This document shows positions 27,456-36,506 of a stretch of DNA of 64,000 nucleotides, piece by piece. The position numbers and the translations under genes are program-made. The stretch's first letter is position 1. Every line of letters begins with the position of its first letter. Source of the DNA: Clostridium sporogenes (GTDB lineage Bacteria > Bacillota > Clostridia > Clostridiales > Clostridiaceae). Location of the stretch: NCBI RefSeq assembly GCF_001020205.1, contig NZ_CP011663.1:1984001-2048000 (forward strand). Reading direction: 5' to 3'. The notes beneath the pieces were generated by a model that worked only from the letters and a program-made list of their open reading frames with translations, had not been told where the DNA came from and did no database searches.

Positions 27456-27825
27456 TAGTTTTACCCTTTCTATTTAAATATTTAATAATACTGTCCTTAA
27501 TTTATTTTTAAAAATTATACCGTTATTCATGATAACACATTTTCGTATAGTTGTTAATCATTAAAAGCATTTTTTATTTCTTAAATTATTCATTTCAATT
27601 ATATATTAGTCATATTATAAAGTAATATTATATGTAATTTCTGTATAGGATTATTTAAACATATATTTATTTTTAAACATATTTATGTTCATCACATTGA
27701 CTTTATGCAGGCTATGTGCTATGCTTTATATTGTAATATGATTGATAAACCTTTTGTGTAAATGTATACATAATATATAGTATACTCTATTGAGAATTTA
27801 ACATTAAATTAAAGGAGTGTTTTTT
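27456..27825. other. 370-bp AT-rich region upstream of a 63-residue ORF
   Basis: This region separates two divergent genes. Close to the small gene it contains TTGTGTAAATG and ACATAATATATAGTATAC (about 27753-27785), which could be a promoter, but I cannot match it confidently to one sigma factor. No ORF, terminator or riboswitch is evident. Confidence 0.35.
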
Positions 27826-28017
27826 ATGAACAAAAACTTTAATAAAATTCCTAAAAATGTATTGGATCAAGTTGATAGCTTAATAGGTGATTCAGGAATG
27901 TCAAAAGAAGAATTTATAAAAAATTTAATTATGATCTATGGCATAAATTCTGAAGCTAATAACTATGCTGAACATTTAAAAGGTTACGATGCTTATTGTG
28001 ATAGCTTTATAGGCTAA
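27826..28017 (+). CDS. Small hypothetical protein, 63 residues
   Basis: The gene starts at ATG 27826, eight bases after AAAGGAG; a GTG three codons earlier overlaps the ribosome binding site. The product is soluble-looking, helical and acidic at its C-terminus, containing a single Cys near the end (AYCDSF). I recognise no domain. It has its own strong ribosome binding site and a long terminator hairpin 45 bases after its stop codon, so it looks like a real single-gene transcript. Function unknown. Confidence 0.65.
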   Translation: MNKNFNKIPKNVLDQVDSLIGDSGMSKEEFIKNLIMIYGINSEANNYAEHLKGYDAYCDSFIG

Positions 28018-28399
28018 TTTTAAAATATTAGCCTTTACCCTTAATATATATAATTATAAAACTAACAAAGCAAAAATACCTGCTATTTTTATAGCGGGTA
28101 TTTTTGCTTTGTTTTCTCTTTCCTCATTGAGTATAGAATACTATCTTATTTAACTGATATTAAATAACACTTAAATAACACTAATAATACAGATAGAGAA
28201 ATAAGAAGTAATCTCTTATCCAATTTTAAATTTTTCTAGAAGGTAAGAATTTTAAGATTAAAATCAATAAAAAATATTATGGTATTTTTCCCTGTTTATA
28301 GTTTAAATTTTGATTTTAGTTTGATTTAAATTTAAAAAATCATTATAATATACTTACATAATGCTAAATTATGTAATAATATTTAGGGGGATTAATACA
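28018..28399. other. 382-bp intergenic region with terminator, then AT-rich chemoreceptor leader
   Basis: After the terminator at 28064-28113 the remaining ~285 bases are AT-rich. A direct repeat AATAACACT occurs at about 28163 and 28174. AATCATTATAATATAC at 28339-28354 may hold the promoter of the chemoreceptor gene. No ORF or structured RNA that I recognise. Confidence 0.35.
28064..28113 (+). terminator. Terminator after the 63-residue ORF
   Basis: A 23-bp stem (AACAAAGCAAAAATACCTGC and its complement with one G-U pair, loop TTTT) ends in TTTTTGCTTTGTTTTC. It follows the small gene at 27826-28017 and is a strong intrinsic terminator. Confidence 0.85.
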
Positions 28400-30421
28400 A
28401 TGTTTACTAAAGAAAATTTTATAAAACTTAATTTTAAAAAGAAGATATTAATATCTTCTTTATCAATTTTTTTAATTTCAATGATTTTGTTAACGGGATT
28501 TACCTTTAAAATGGTAAGTAATAAGTTCCAAAATCAAGTTCAAGAAGATGGTTTAAATCTAGCAAAGCAAGTAAGTTCTCAAATTACCTCATCACAAAGA
28601 GCTACAAAGGAAATAGACAGAATTTTAGCAGATAAAGTTTTATCTATTTCAAAAATGGCTATAGAAAACAAAAATATTTCTAATGAATATTTAACTAGCG
28701 TTGCTGTAAAGTGTAATATTCAAGAAATAAATGTAACAGATAAAAACGGTAAAATAATATATTCAAATATGCCAGAAAATATAAATTATGTATATCCTTT
28801 AGATTATTCTGGACAAGACATATTAAAGGGTAAAAAAGATCAAGTTATTGAAGAAATAAGACAAAATAAGGTAAATCATAATTATTATAAATATTGCGCG
28901 TTAGCTATGCCCAATGGTGGTTTAATACAAATAGGTATTAACGCAAATGAAATACATAATATTAATAAGTCAGTAGACCCGCAAATTATATTAGAAAAAT
29001 TAACAAAAGATAGCAATATAAAATTTGCTTTAATTATGGATAATAAACTTAAAGTTACTCATCATAGTGATAAGAAAAGAGTTGGAAAAATTTTAACTGA
29101 TACTGGAAGTAAGAGTGTACTAGATACGGGTAAAAATTATACATCTACATATGATTACATAGGTGAAAAAGTTTATGATGTTATAATGCCTTTAAAAGAT
29201 GAAAATGGTAAGTTATTAGGGGCTATGGATATAGGAGTATCTTTGGCTACTCAAGAAACTGCTCTTAGAAATATACTAATAACTTCCATATTGATAACTT
29301 TAGTGACCTTTGTTTTAGCTGGATTAATAATACTTTATATACTAAAGATGTCTTTAAAACCGCTAGATAACTTATCTAGTATAGCTCAAAAGGTTTCCAA
29401 TGGTGATTTAACAGAAAAGGTTGAAGTTGTGAATGAAGATGAAATTGGAGAGTTAAGCAAAATATTTAATACAATGATAGATAGTTTAAGAAAAATCACA
29501 CAAAATATAAATAATTTTTCAGTACAGTTAGCCGGTTCTTCTCAGGAAATTTTATCTTCTGCAGAGCAAACCTCAGCAGTATCACAAGAAATTTCTAGTG
29601 CTACTGAAGAAATTGCTTCTGGAGCGGAAAATCAAGTAAGGGCTAGTAATGAATCATCCCTATTGATGAATGATGTTATGGGGAATATGTATACTCTAAA
29701 AGATGAATTTGATGAAATAATATCTTTTTCAAATAATACAAATACATTAGCTTCAAAGGGACAAGAAAACATGTCTAATATGGTTGAGCAAATGTCAACA
29801 ATTAAAAACAGTGTAGTAAATTCATCTAATATAATATATGATTTACAAAAGAATTCAGAAGAAATAGGAAATATTGTGGAAATCATAAATACAATAGCAG
29901 ATCAAACTAATTTATTAGCATTAAATGCCTCTATTGAAGCTGCTAGAGCAGGAGAAGCTGGAAAAGGCTTTGCAGTAGTAGCAGATGAGGTTAGAAAACT
30001 TGCAGAAGAGTCTATGAGCTCTGCTAATAATATTAAAAATTTAATATTGAATACTCAGGATAAAACTAAAGCAGCTTTAAATTCTATAAAAGATGGTGCT
30101 TCACAATCTGAAAAAGGTGAAAGTATAGTTGCTGAGGTAAAAGAATCTTTAGAAGAAATTTTAAATTCATTCTCTAGCGTTAATCATAAGTTTTCAAATG
30201 TAGATTCTATGATTACAGCTTCCAATGATAGTATTACAGCTATGGCATCAAAATTATATGATATAGAAACTATATCTAATACAGCATCTGCTAATACAGA
30301 AGAGGTAGCTGCTTCTACAGAAGAGCAAAGTGCTACTATAGAAGAAATTACCGAATCTATAGAAAAATTAGTTAGTATGGTAGAAAATTTAAAAGAAAGT
30401 GTAGCCATATTTAAACTTTAA
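28400..30421 (+). CDS. Methyl-accepting chemotaxis protein with periplasmic-side Cache sensor
   Basis: This 673-residue chemoreceptor has a first membrane segment at about 16-36 (ILISSLSIFLISMILLTGF), an extracytoplasmic Cache-type sensor domain at about 37-270, a second membrane segment at about 283-306, a HAMP domain at about 307-360, and the methyl-accepting signalling domain to the end. The hairpin tip is seen as IADQTNLLALNASIEAARAGE, quoted here only as its core NLLALNASIEAARAGE. I chose ATG 28400 after GGGGGGA; 13 upstream in-frame codons lack a good site. It signals to CheA/CheW elsewhere. The ligand is unknown. Confidence 0.93.
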   Translation: MFTKENFIKLNFKKKILISSLSIFLISMILLTGFTFKMVSNKFQNQVQEDGLNLAKQVSSQITSSQRATKEIDRILADKVLSISKMAIENKNISNEYLTSVAVKCNIQEINVTDKNGKIIYSNMPENINYVYPLDYSGQDILKGKKDQVIEEIRQNKVNHNYYKYCALAMPNGGLIQIGINANEIHNINKSVDPQIILEKLTKDSNIKFALIMDNKLKVTHHSDKKRVGKILTDTGSKSVLDTGKNYTSTYDYIGEKVYDVIMPLKDENGKLLGAMDIGVSLATQETALRNILITSILITLVTFVLAGLIILYILKMSLKPLDNLSSIAQKVSNGDLTEKVEVVNEDEIGELSKIFNTMIDSLRKITQNINNFSVQLAGSSQEILSSAEQTSAVSQEISSATEEIASGAENQVRASNESSLLMNDVMGNMYTLKDEFDEIISFSNNTNTLASKGQENMSNMVEQMSTIKNSVVNSSNIIYDLQKNSEEIGNIVEIINTIADQTNLLALNASIEAARAGEAGKGFAVVADEVRKLAEESMSSANNIKNLILNTQDKTKAALNSIKDGASQSEKGESIVAEVKESLEEILNSFSSVNHKFSNVDSMITASNDSITAMASKLYDIETISNTASANTEEVAASTEEQSATIEEITESIEKLVSMVENLKESVAIFKL

Positions 30422-30424
30422 CTA

Positions 30425-30466
30425 ATAAAATAGAACCTAGATTGAGAAATCTAGGTTCTATTTTAT
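30425..30466. terminator. Bidirectional terminator between chemoreceptor and ccdA
   Basis: A 19-bp perfect stem (ATAAAATAGAACCTAGATT and its complement) closes a GAGA loop, with T-rich flanks on both strands. It sits between the convergent chemoreceptor and ccdA genes and overlaps the last codon of ccdA. Confidence 0.88.
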
Positions 30467-31149
30467 ATTCCTATATATATTAGATAAAGTCCTATAGCTA
30501 ATATTATTATTCCTAATATTATTTTTAATATATTATTTATTCTGTTTGCTTTAGAAGATCCGCTTATAGATTCAACAAAGCCTAATGAGGTTCCTGATAA
30601 AATTATTACAAAACAATGGCCTATAGAGTATAAAAGTAACATTAAAAATCCTAATAATATATTACCTTTGCTTCCTACAAAGGCTAATATAGCTATTAAT
30701 ATAGGTGTAGAACAGGGAGAGGATAAAACCCCACCTAATATTCCTAAAAAAAATGCTCCAAGTACTCCTTTTCTTTTTTTAGGCACTTTACATGCCTTAT
30801 TTTTAGATTCTATTACACCTATAAGTTGTAGACCTACAAAAAGCATTATAATTCCTAGTAATAAATACCATAATTTCCCTCCAGATGTAAATAATCTTCC
30901 TACCAAAGAAGAAATTATCCCTAATAAGGTAAAAGTAATTATTATACCTAAAGAAAAAAACAAGGAATATTTAAAAGCAGTTTTTTTATCATTTTTCCCA
31001 TATTTATTTACATAACCTATTATTAAAGGAAGTGAAGAAAGCACACAAGGACTAAAAGAAGAGATTATACCACCTAAAAAGGATATTAACAAGGCTAAAA
31101 AAACATTATTACCCATTAAGTTTACAGCTTTTGTTATAATCTCATTCAT
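30463..31149 (-). CDS. ccdA: CcdA-type thiol:disulfide transmembrane transporter
   Basis: This 228-residue membrane protein has six predicted transmembrane helices. The CcdA/DsbD-beta cysteines are in SFSPCVLSSLPL (helix 1) and SSPCSTPILIAIL (helix 4), which carry reducing equivalents from cytoplasmic thioredoxin outward. It lies one base downstream of a membrane-anchored thioredoxin-like gene, a standard partnership. Its physiological target (cytochrome c maturation, oxidative stress or spore envelope thiols) is not shown by the sequence; no cytochrome c genes are present. Confidence 0.9.
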   Translation of the reverse strand: MNEIITKAVNLMGNNVFLALLISFLGGIISSFSPCVLSSLPLIIGYVNKYGKNDKKTAFKYSLFFSLGIIITFTLLGIISSLVGRLFTSGGKLWYLLLGIIMLFVGLQLIGVIESKNKACKVPKKRKGVLGAFFLGILGGVLSSPCSTPILIAILAFVGSKGNILLGFLMLLLYSIGHCFVIILSGTSLGFVESISGSSKANRINNILKIILGIIILAIGLYLIYIGI

Positions 31150-31150
31150 A

Positions 31151-31582
31151 TTATTTTACACCCATCTTATTTATTATATCTATAATTTCTTCTTTTGTAA
31201 GCATACCCTCATGTCTAAAAAATACTTTCCCTTCTTTATCCAAAAATACTTGTGTTGGAACTACTGAAACTTTATATTTGTCTCCAAATTCAGGATTCTT
31301 TGTTAAATCTACTATATGAGTATCCACTTTATCTTTATATTCTTCTTTTACTTCTTTTATAATAGGTGTCATTTTTCTGCAAGGTCCACAGGTTGGGGAA
31401 CTTAATTCTAATAGTACAGGCATTTTACCTATATTAGCTTCATAATCAAGGGTTTCTTCTTTTACTGAATTTTCACCTGTGTTTGAATATTCTTCCTTAG
31501 GTTTAACAGCTTTAAACCAAGCCATAATTCCTATAATAACAATTAAAATAAATATTATAAATAATTTAATTTCTTTTTTCAT
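31151..31582 (-). CDS. Membrane-anchored thioredoxin-like protein
   Basis: This 143-residue protein has an N-terminal membrane anchor (LFIIFILIVIIGIMAWF, about residues 6-22), a short linker, and a thioredoxin domain with active site SPTCGPCRKM and cis-proline motif VVPTQVF. The ATG at 31582 follows AAGGAGGAACC; 18 upstream codons in frame have no support. With CcdA immediately downstream it likely receives electrons across the membrane and reduces extracytoplasmic disulfides. Confidence 0.9.
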   Translation of the reverse strand: MKKEIKLFIIFILIVIIGIMAWFKAVKPKEEYSNTGENSVKEETLDYEANIGKMPVLLELSSPTCGPCRKMTPIIKEVKEEYKDKVDTHIVDLTKNPEFGDKYKVSVVPTQVFLDKEGKVFFRHEGMLTKEEIIDIINKMGVK

Positions 31583-31623
31583 GGTTCCTCCTTCATGTTT
31601 TATACTGTAATGTAAAAATTTTA

Positions 31624-31663
31624 AAATAACCTTCAAAGAATATAATTTCTCTGAAGGTTATTT
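31624..31663 (-). terminator. Terminator after the nitrilase-family gene
   Basis: AAATAACCTTCA pairs perfectly with TGAAGGTTATTT (31624-31635 and 31652-31663), and an inner AGAA/TTCT stem extends it. It lies 33 bases beyond the nitrilase-like stop codon and before the thioredoxin-like gene. Confidence 0.7.
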
Positions 31664-31696
31664 CAATTTTAACATATAATTATTAGAATTGTTAAA

Positions 31697-32533
31697 TTAA
31701 ATTTCTGTTAAACTATATATGTCTTTTCTTATATGTTTTAAAAGAGGTAGTTCTTCTCTTATTTTATTTTCATAATGCAAGTCTATTTCTGAAAAAAGTA
31801 TATTTTCTTCAGCACCTAATTTAGTTACTATATTTCCCCAAGGACTAGCAATTAATGAATTACCATAAGATATATAATTGCTGTTTTCATTTCTAGCAGG
31901 TGCTACCCCTACCATATAAATTTGATTATCTAATGCCCTACTTTTAAATAAAGTATCCCAATGAGCAGGGCCTGTAGTCATATTAAAAGCTGCTGGAGTA
32001 AATATGAGTTTAGCTCCTTTAAGTGCCATTATTCTTGAAAGTTCCGGGAATCTTATATCATAGCATATCATTACTCCTAGTTTTCCCCAGGGAGTATCAA
32101 AGAGTGTTATTTTATTCCCAGCAGTTAATGTATCAGATTCTTTAAAGGTTACTCCTCCTTTTACATCTATATCAAATAAGTGAATTTTTCTATGCTTAGT
32201 TATTAAAGTACCTTTATTATCTACTATCATAGATGTATTATAAACTTTATCCCCTTCTATTTCAGGAATAGAACCTGCTACAATATAAAGATTTAGATCT
32301 TTTGCAGCTTTTTTTATAGCTTTTACAGTTTCTCCCTCATTTTCTTCATTTATTATTTCTCCATAAGGCTTAAAACATTTATTTTCATAAGGACAATTGA
32401 ACATTTCTGGTAACACTGCTATATTACAGTTTTCTTCTTTAGCTTTTGTCAACATTTCTATTGCCTTCTTTATGTTGTTTTTCTTTTCTTTTTCCACTTG
32501 CATTTGGCATAAAGCTATTTTTAACTTATTCAT
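31697..32533 (-). CDS. Carbon-nitrogen hydrolase (Nit2/omega-amidase-like)
   Basis: This 278-residue nitrilase-superfamily enzyme shows the complete catalytic triad: Glu43 in VLPEMFN, Lys116 in HRKIHLFD and Cys157 in MICYDIRFPE. FDID and the IYMVGVAPARNE region resemble omega-amidase/Nit2 proteins, which hydrolyse alpha-ketoglutaramate or alpha-ketosuccinamate, consistent with the aminotransferases in this window. Substrate is inferred from the subfamily. It is flanked by its own terminator and is probably monocistronic. Confidence 0.88.
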   Translation of the reverse strand: MNKLKIALCQMQVEKEKKNNIKKAIEMLTKAKEENCNIAVLPEMFNCPYENKCFKPYGEIINEENEGETVKAIKKAAKDLNLYIVAGSIPEIEGDKVYNTSMIVDNKGTLITKHRKIHLFDIDVKGGVTFKESDTLTAGNKITLFDTPWGKLGVMICYDIRFPELSRIMALKGAKLIFTPAAFNMTTGPAHWDTLFKSRALDNQIYMVGVAPARNENSNYISYGNSLIASPWGNIVTKLGAEENILFSEIDLHYENKIREELPLLKHIRKDIYSLTEI

Positions 32534-32646
32534 AATACTCCTCCAACTTAAAATTTATTAATTTAGAAAAAGTGTTAAAAAGTATAAGGTATACAATATT
32601 AATAAAATTATAGTATAATTTTATTTTTACTTTTAAATTGATAGGC

Positions 32647-33204
32647 TTATTTATTTTTTTCAGAATTAAGGTTAGTATTTTTTAAAGTACTGTCTACAAA
32701 AGCATGTTTCACATATTTATTTAATATTGCTTCAAAGTTTTCTTTATCTGAAGATGGAATATCCCAGTCTCTTCTATCTGTTTTCCCTTTTTTATTTGAA
32801 AAAGTAAAAAATAAAAGATTAGGATGTTTAGGGTGCCATTCCCATCTTGTTATATCTCCCCAGTATACAAAATTATATATACTATTATTATATAAGCTTT
32901 TATTTCCAATACCTTTATCTGTTACTATTTTTAATTTTGTAAAATCATATATACTTATAAGAAAATATATAATTATAAGTAACCCTGTATTAGAAGCAGT
33001 ACCTTTTATAAAAGCATATAGCATATAAAATACGATGCTTACCATAAGTAATAGTATAAAACTTTGTTTTATTGCACTTCTTTTTAAGGTCATTAATTTA
33101 TTACCAATATCTTCATCTTGTTTTCTTCCTAATATAAAAGAATAAAAAAACTGAATAACTATAGCTATTACCAAAACTATTTGCAATATTTTTTCAAATT
33201 TCAA
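32647..33204 (-). CDS. Membrane protein of unknown function (DUF5673-like)
   Basis: This 185-residue protein has an N-terminal membrane segment (about 8-26), then two more hydrophobic segments (about 49-70 and 74-92), and a C-terminal soluble region with WGDITRWEWHPKHPNLL and TDRRDWDIPSSDKENF, rich in Trp, which resembles DUF5673-type domains. No function is known. It diverges from the antiporter gene across a 407-bp region with three hairpins. Confidence 0.65.
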   Translation of the reverse strand: MKFEKILQIVLVIAIVIQFFYSFILGRKQDEDIGNKLMTLKRSAIKQSFILLLMVSIVFYMLYAFIKGTASNTGLLIIIYFLISIYDFTKLKIVTDKGIGNKSLYNNSIYNFVYWGDITRWEWHPKHPNLLFFTFSNKKGKTDRRDWDIPSSDKENFEAILNKYVKHAFVDSTLKNTNLNSEKNK

Positions 33205-33611
33205 AGGAATCCCTCCAGTATATAGTAAAATTCTTTAAACACATTTTAATATATTCTACAGTTCAAAATAAAAATCCTTTTATTTTGAACTGGTTAAAGT
33301 TTTTTGTTTATATGTTTCATATAAACAAAAGTAGTTCTCCTAAGGAGATTTCACTAATGCCTAAGAAGTATTTTATGAAATATAAAGTACATATAGTTTA
33401 TATTTTATTATTTACTAATAATTATTATACATATTATCTATAGTAATTTAATGATAATTTAATGCATACTTTAATGAAAAGTTGAATTAAATTAAATATT
33501 CAATAATATTTTTAAATTCTAAAATATTTAAATTCTAAAATTAATGTGTTATAATTAATAAATTCTAATTTTATATGCGATTAATAATTATGTTAAAGGG
33601 GAGATTTTCAA
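33205..33611. other. 407-bp divergent region with three consecutive inverted repeats
   Basis: Both neighbouring genes start at the edges of this region, so no gene ends here. It nevertheless contains a 15-bp perfect inverted repeat (33259-33273/33278-33292, loop ATCC), a 13-bp perfect one (33302-33314/33318-33330, loop TTT) and a 5-bp one (TCTCC-TAA-GGAGA, 33336-33348). The rest is AT-rich with direct repetition of TTTAAATTCTAAAAT at about 33511-33540. This could be a leader RNA, attenuator or untranslated small RNA. Confidence 0.45.
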
Positions 33612-35045
33612 TTGGAACATATTAATTATGACTCATTACTGATACTTTCTTTGCTTGCATTTATAACTCCACTTTTTATAAATGCTTTTAAAAAATATAA
33701 GGTTCCCTTTGTAGTAGGAGAACTTTTTGTAGGTATTATAATTGGGAAAAGCTTTTTAAATTTAATACAAATAGACCCTTGGATACAATTTCTATCTAAT
33801 TTAGGATTAGCCTATTTAATGTTTTTAAGTGGTTTAGAAATTGATGTTCATAGTATAAAAGTTAGTAAAGATAGTAAAGGAGTAAATAATATAATTATTT
33901 GTCTTATAATGTCTTTATTATCTATAGTAGTTTCTTTTGTTATATGTAAATTTTTATATTCTTTAGGACTTATTAAAAATTGTATTTTTATGACTTTTTT
34001 ATTTTCTGCAGCAGCCCCTGGATTTTTAGTACCATTTTTAAAACAAAAAGGTATATTAAAAACAGAGTTTGGGCAAATATTATTAATATTTTCACTTATA
34101 GGAGAGTTTGTAAGCTTAATTGCTATGACTATTATATCTTCTAAGTTAACCTATGGATTAACTTACAAGAGCTTTTTATTTTTAATAGTTATTATAGTTT
34201 CATTTTTAATTTATAGAGTATTAAGTAAATTACAAGGGAAATATGATTTTGCTACTTTGGCAACTAATAATACTCATTTAGAAGTAAGAGCAGCCTTTGC
34301 CTTAATATTAACTTTAGTTACTATATCAAATAAAACTGGCACTGAAATAGCTTTAGGCTCATTTTTAGCTGGAGTTATATTTACATTATTGACAGACAAA
34401 AGCCATGAGGAAGATTTAAAATATAAATTAGATATTATAGGTTATGGTTTTTTAATTCCTATATTTTTTATAATGGTAGGAGTAAATTTAGATATAACTA
34501 CCATATTTCAAAATCCTAAAAGTTTAATATCAATTCCTTTACTTATATTAATAATTTATGTAATTAAATTTATTCCTTCTTTAGTATTAAAATATAAGTT
34601 TGATACTAATAAAGCATTATCTTCATCAATTATTTTATCTAGTCAATTAAGTATACTTATAGTTGGAGCTCAAATTGCTTTTAATTTAAAATTAATTCCT
34701 CAGGAAGGTTACTCAGCTTTGATTTTAACTGCTGTAGTATCTTGTATGTTGTTTCCTTTTATATTTGATAAAGTTATGAAATATGATGATTTAGAAAAAA
34801 CTATAGAATCTAATACCAATAAAATTTGTGTAAGAGAGGTAGTTCCAACCAATAAAAAAATATTTAATAAATCTTTGAAAGATTTAAATATACCTCAAGG
34901 TTCTAGAATATTTTTAATTATTAGAGATGGAAAAGAAATACTTCCAGATGGTGATTCTGTGATCTTGGAAGGCGATATGCTAGTAATTGCAGGACTTTCT
35001 GATAAATCTTTAGATTTTTTAAAAATATTGAAAGATGAGAATTAG
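33612..35045 (+). CDS. CPA2-type cation:proton antiporter with TrkA-C domain
   Basis: This 477-residue protein has about 12 transmembrane helices across residues 7-385, with VVGELFVGIIIGKSF and LMFLSGLEID typical of the KefB/GerN-like CPA2 family. A soluble TrkA_C domain covers about 400-477 (LNIPQGSRIFLIIRDG, GDMLVIAG). The start is TTG at 33612, eight bases after GGGGAG; there is no nearby in-frame ATG. It likely exchanges Na+ or K+ for protons; GerN-like germination roles are possible but not shown. Confidence 0.88.
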   Translation: MEHINYDSLLILSLLAFITPLFINAFKKYKVPFVVGELFVGIIIGKSFLNLIQIDPWIQFLSNLGLAYLMFLSGLEIDVHSIKVSKDSKGVNNIIICLIMSLLSIVVSFVICKFLYSLGLIKNCIFMTFLFSAAAPGFLVPFLKQKGILKTEFGQILLIFSLIGEFVSLIAMTIISSKLTYGLTYKSFLFLIVIIVSFLIYRVLSKLQGKYDFATLATNNTHLEVRAAFALILTLVTISNKTGTEIALGSFLAGVIFTLLTDKSHEEDLKYKLDIIGYGFLIPIFFIMVGVNLDITTIFQNPKSLISIPLLILIIYVIKFIPSLVLKYKFDTNKALSSSIILSSQLSILIVGAQIAFNLKLIPQEGYSALILTAVVSCMLFPFIFDKVMKYDDLEKTIESNTNKICVREVVPTNKKIFNKSLKDLNIPQGSRIFLIIRDGKEILPDGDSVILEGDMLVIAGLSDKSLDFLKILKDEN

Positions 35046-35065
35046 AATGATTATACTAAAAATTA

Positions 35066-35122
35066 AATTAAAAAGTTATAACTTTTAGAATATCATATTC
35101 TAGAAGTTATAACTTTTTAATT
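35066..35122 (+). terminator. Terminator after the antiporter gene
   Basis: AATTAAAAAGTTATAACTT pairs with the complementary segment ending TTTTTAATT, with a further TAGAATAT/ATATTCTA inner stem. It is 20 bases past the antiporter stop and is also usable by the convergent minus-strand gene. Confidence 0.8.
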
Positions 35123-35180
35123 ATAAAATAAGTTCTATAATTTAGGAAAACTTATATATAGTTATCTTTAAACAAATATT

Positions 35181-35525
35181 TTATTTTTCTAATTCATTTA
35201 AAGCGTCAACTAATATTGTAGAACTATAAGCCATAGCTGGCCCACCGCCGAAAGCCATTGCTACTGTTCCAGCTTCTATTATTTGTTCTCTAGTTAATCC
35301 TGCATCTAAAGCATTTTTAACATGAGCTGATATACAGTAAGGGCATCTACTATAAACAGATATGGCTATAGCAATAGCTTCCTTTGTTTTTAAATCTAAG
35401 GCACCATCTTTAAAGACTGATTGTACAAAATTAGTTAAAGCTTTCATCTCTTGTGGATTAGAAGATGCTAATTCTCCTGCCCCTTTTTGTAAATGTTCTA
35501 CCATTTGTTTTGGATTTTCTGACAT
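35181..35525 (-). CDS. Carboxymuconolactone decarboxylase / AhpD-like protein
   Basis: This 114-residue all-helical protein has the AhpD-type motif CPYCISAHVKNAL, a CxxC plus His arrangement used in alkylhydroperoxidase-like chemistry. The single-domain, short form is common in anaerobes. AhpD proteins reduce peroxides with a thiol partner; other members decarboxylate lactones, and the CxxC argues for the redox role. No peroxiredoxin gene is adjacent. Ribosome binding site GGGGGGA precedes the ATG. Confidence 0.88.
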   Translation of the reverse strand: MSENPKQMVEHLQKGAGELASSNPQEMKALTNFVQSVFKDGALDLKTKEAIAIAISVYSRCPYCISAHVKNALDAGLTREQIIEAGTVAMAFGGGPAMAYSSTILVDALNELEK

Positions 35526-35806
35526 ATAAAATCCCCCCTATTTCTATAATATTTTATAATTTATTTATATATTTAACATTATACTGCATTTTTTTTACTT
35601 TAATTATATATTATAGGAAATTGTTATAATACAAATTTTAACTATAAGTAATTAATATAGAATTTAATATATAAATAAAGTTCAACCAAAATTTAGAAGG
35701 TATTTGTCCTATATAAATTTTAGTTAAGCCAATTTAAAGAGTCTTTATGGTTGGGGACTCATTGTAAATAACATAGATTTTATTATCAAAGAGATTATTA
35801 TCAATT

Positions 35807-36307
35807 TTACACAATTTTTTCAAAACATTTGAATGGAATTTTTTTATCTCTAAAATAAACTTCTCCTACTATGGAATAATCTAATCTCTCATAAAGGTTT
35901 ATTGCCACTTTATTTTTTGAATAGGTATCTAATCTTACAGATCTACAATTTTGTTCTTTAGCCTTTTCATCCACAAAACTCATAATGGCTTTAGCTACAC
36001 CATTTCCTTGAAATTTTGGGTTCACTGCTAATCTATGTACTACCAAAGGAGATTTATCATCTAGTTTCCAATGAACATTTTTATATTCAGGAGCTTGATC
36101 TTTATTTATTGCTATAATAGCTATACAGTTATTTTCTTCTATTATAGTATACAAATCTTCATTTATTATATCCCTTCTTAGTGTCTCCATATCTGGATAT
36201 TCTCCATCCCATTGATCATTATCATTTTCTATCATATGCTTTTTTACAATTGTTAGCATTTCCATTATAAAATTTAAATCTTTTTCCTTAGCTAATCTTA
36301 AGTTCAT
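35807..36307 (-). CDS. GNAT-family N-acetyltransferase
   Basis: This 166-residue single-domain GNAT has motif A VHRLAVNPKFQGNGVAKAIM (about residues 90-109) and motif B DTYSKNKVAINLYERLDY. The length and the HWKLDDKSPLVVHRLAV segment resemble general acetyltransferases often annotated as acting on small amines or proteins. Substrate unknown. It stands alone with no operon partner. Confidence 0.85.
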   Translation of the reverse strand: MNLRLAKEKDLNFIMEMLTIVKKHMIENDNDQWDGEYPDMETLRRDIINEDLYTIIEENNCIAIIAINKDQAPEYKNVHWKLDDKSPLVVHRLAVNPKFQGNGVAKAIMSFVDEKAKEQNCRSVRLDTYSKNKVAINLYERLDYSIVGEVYFRDKKIPFKCFEKIV

Positions 36308-36464
36308 TGTATCCCACCTTTACTTTGAATTATATATAATTACTTGCATTCATTATTATATTTTAATAAAGGTATTTAAGTAAAGAAATTTTTTATATAT
36401 TCTTATTTAAATTAATATAATAATTGTTATTTAAAAACATTTATTATATTATATCTAAAAATAG

Positions 36465-36497
36465 AAATGCCACAAGGAATATACCCTTGTGGCATTT
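36465..36497 (-). terminator. Terminator after the rhodanese-like lipoprotein gene
   Basis: AAATGCCACAAGG and CCTTGTGGCATTT pair perfectly around a 7-base loop, ten bases after the lipoprotein stop codon, with T-rich sequence following on the minus strand (TTTCTATTTTTAG). Confidence 0.8.
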
Positions 36498-36506
36498 TAT
36501 ACTATT

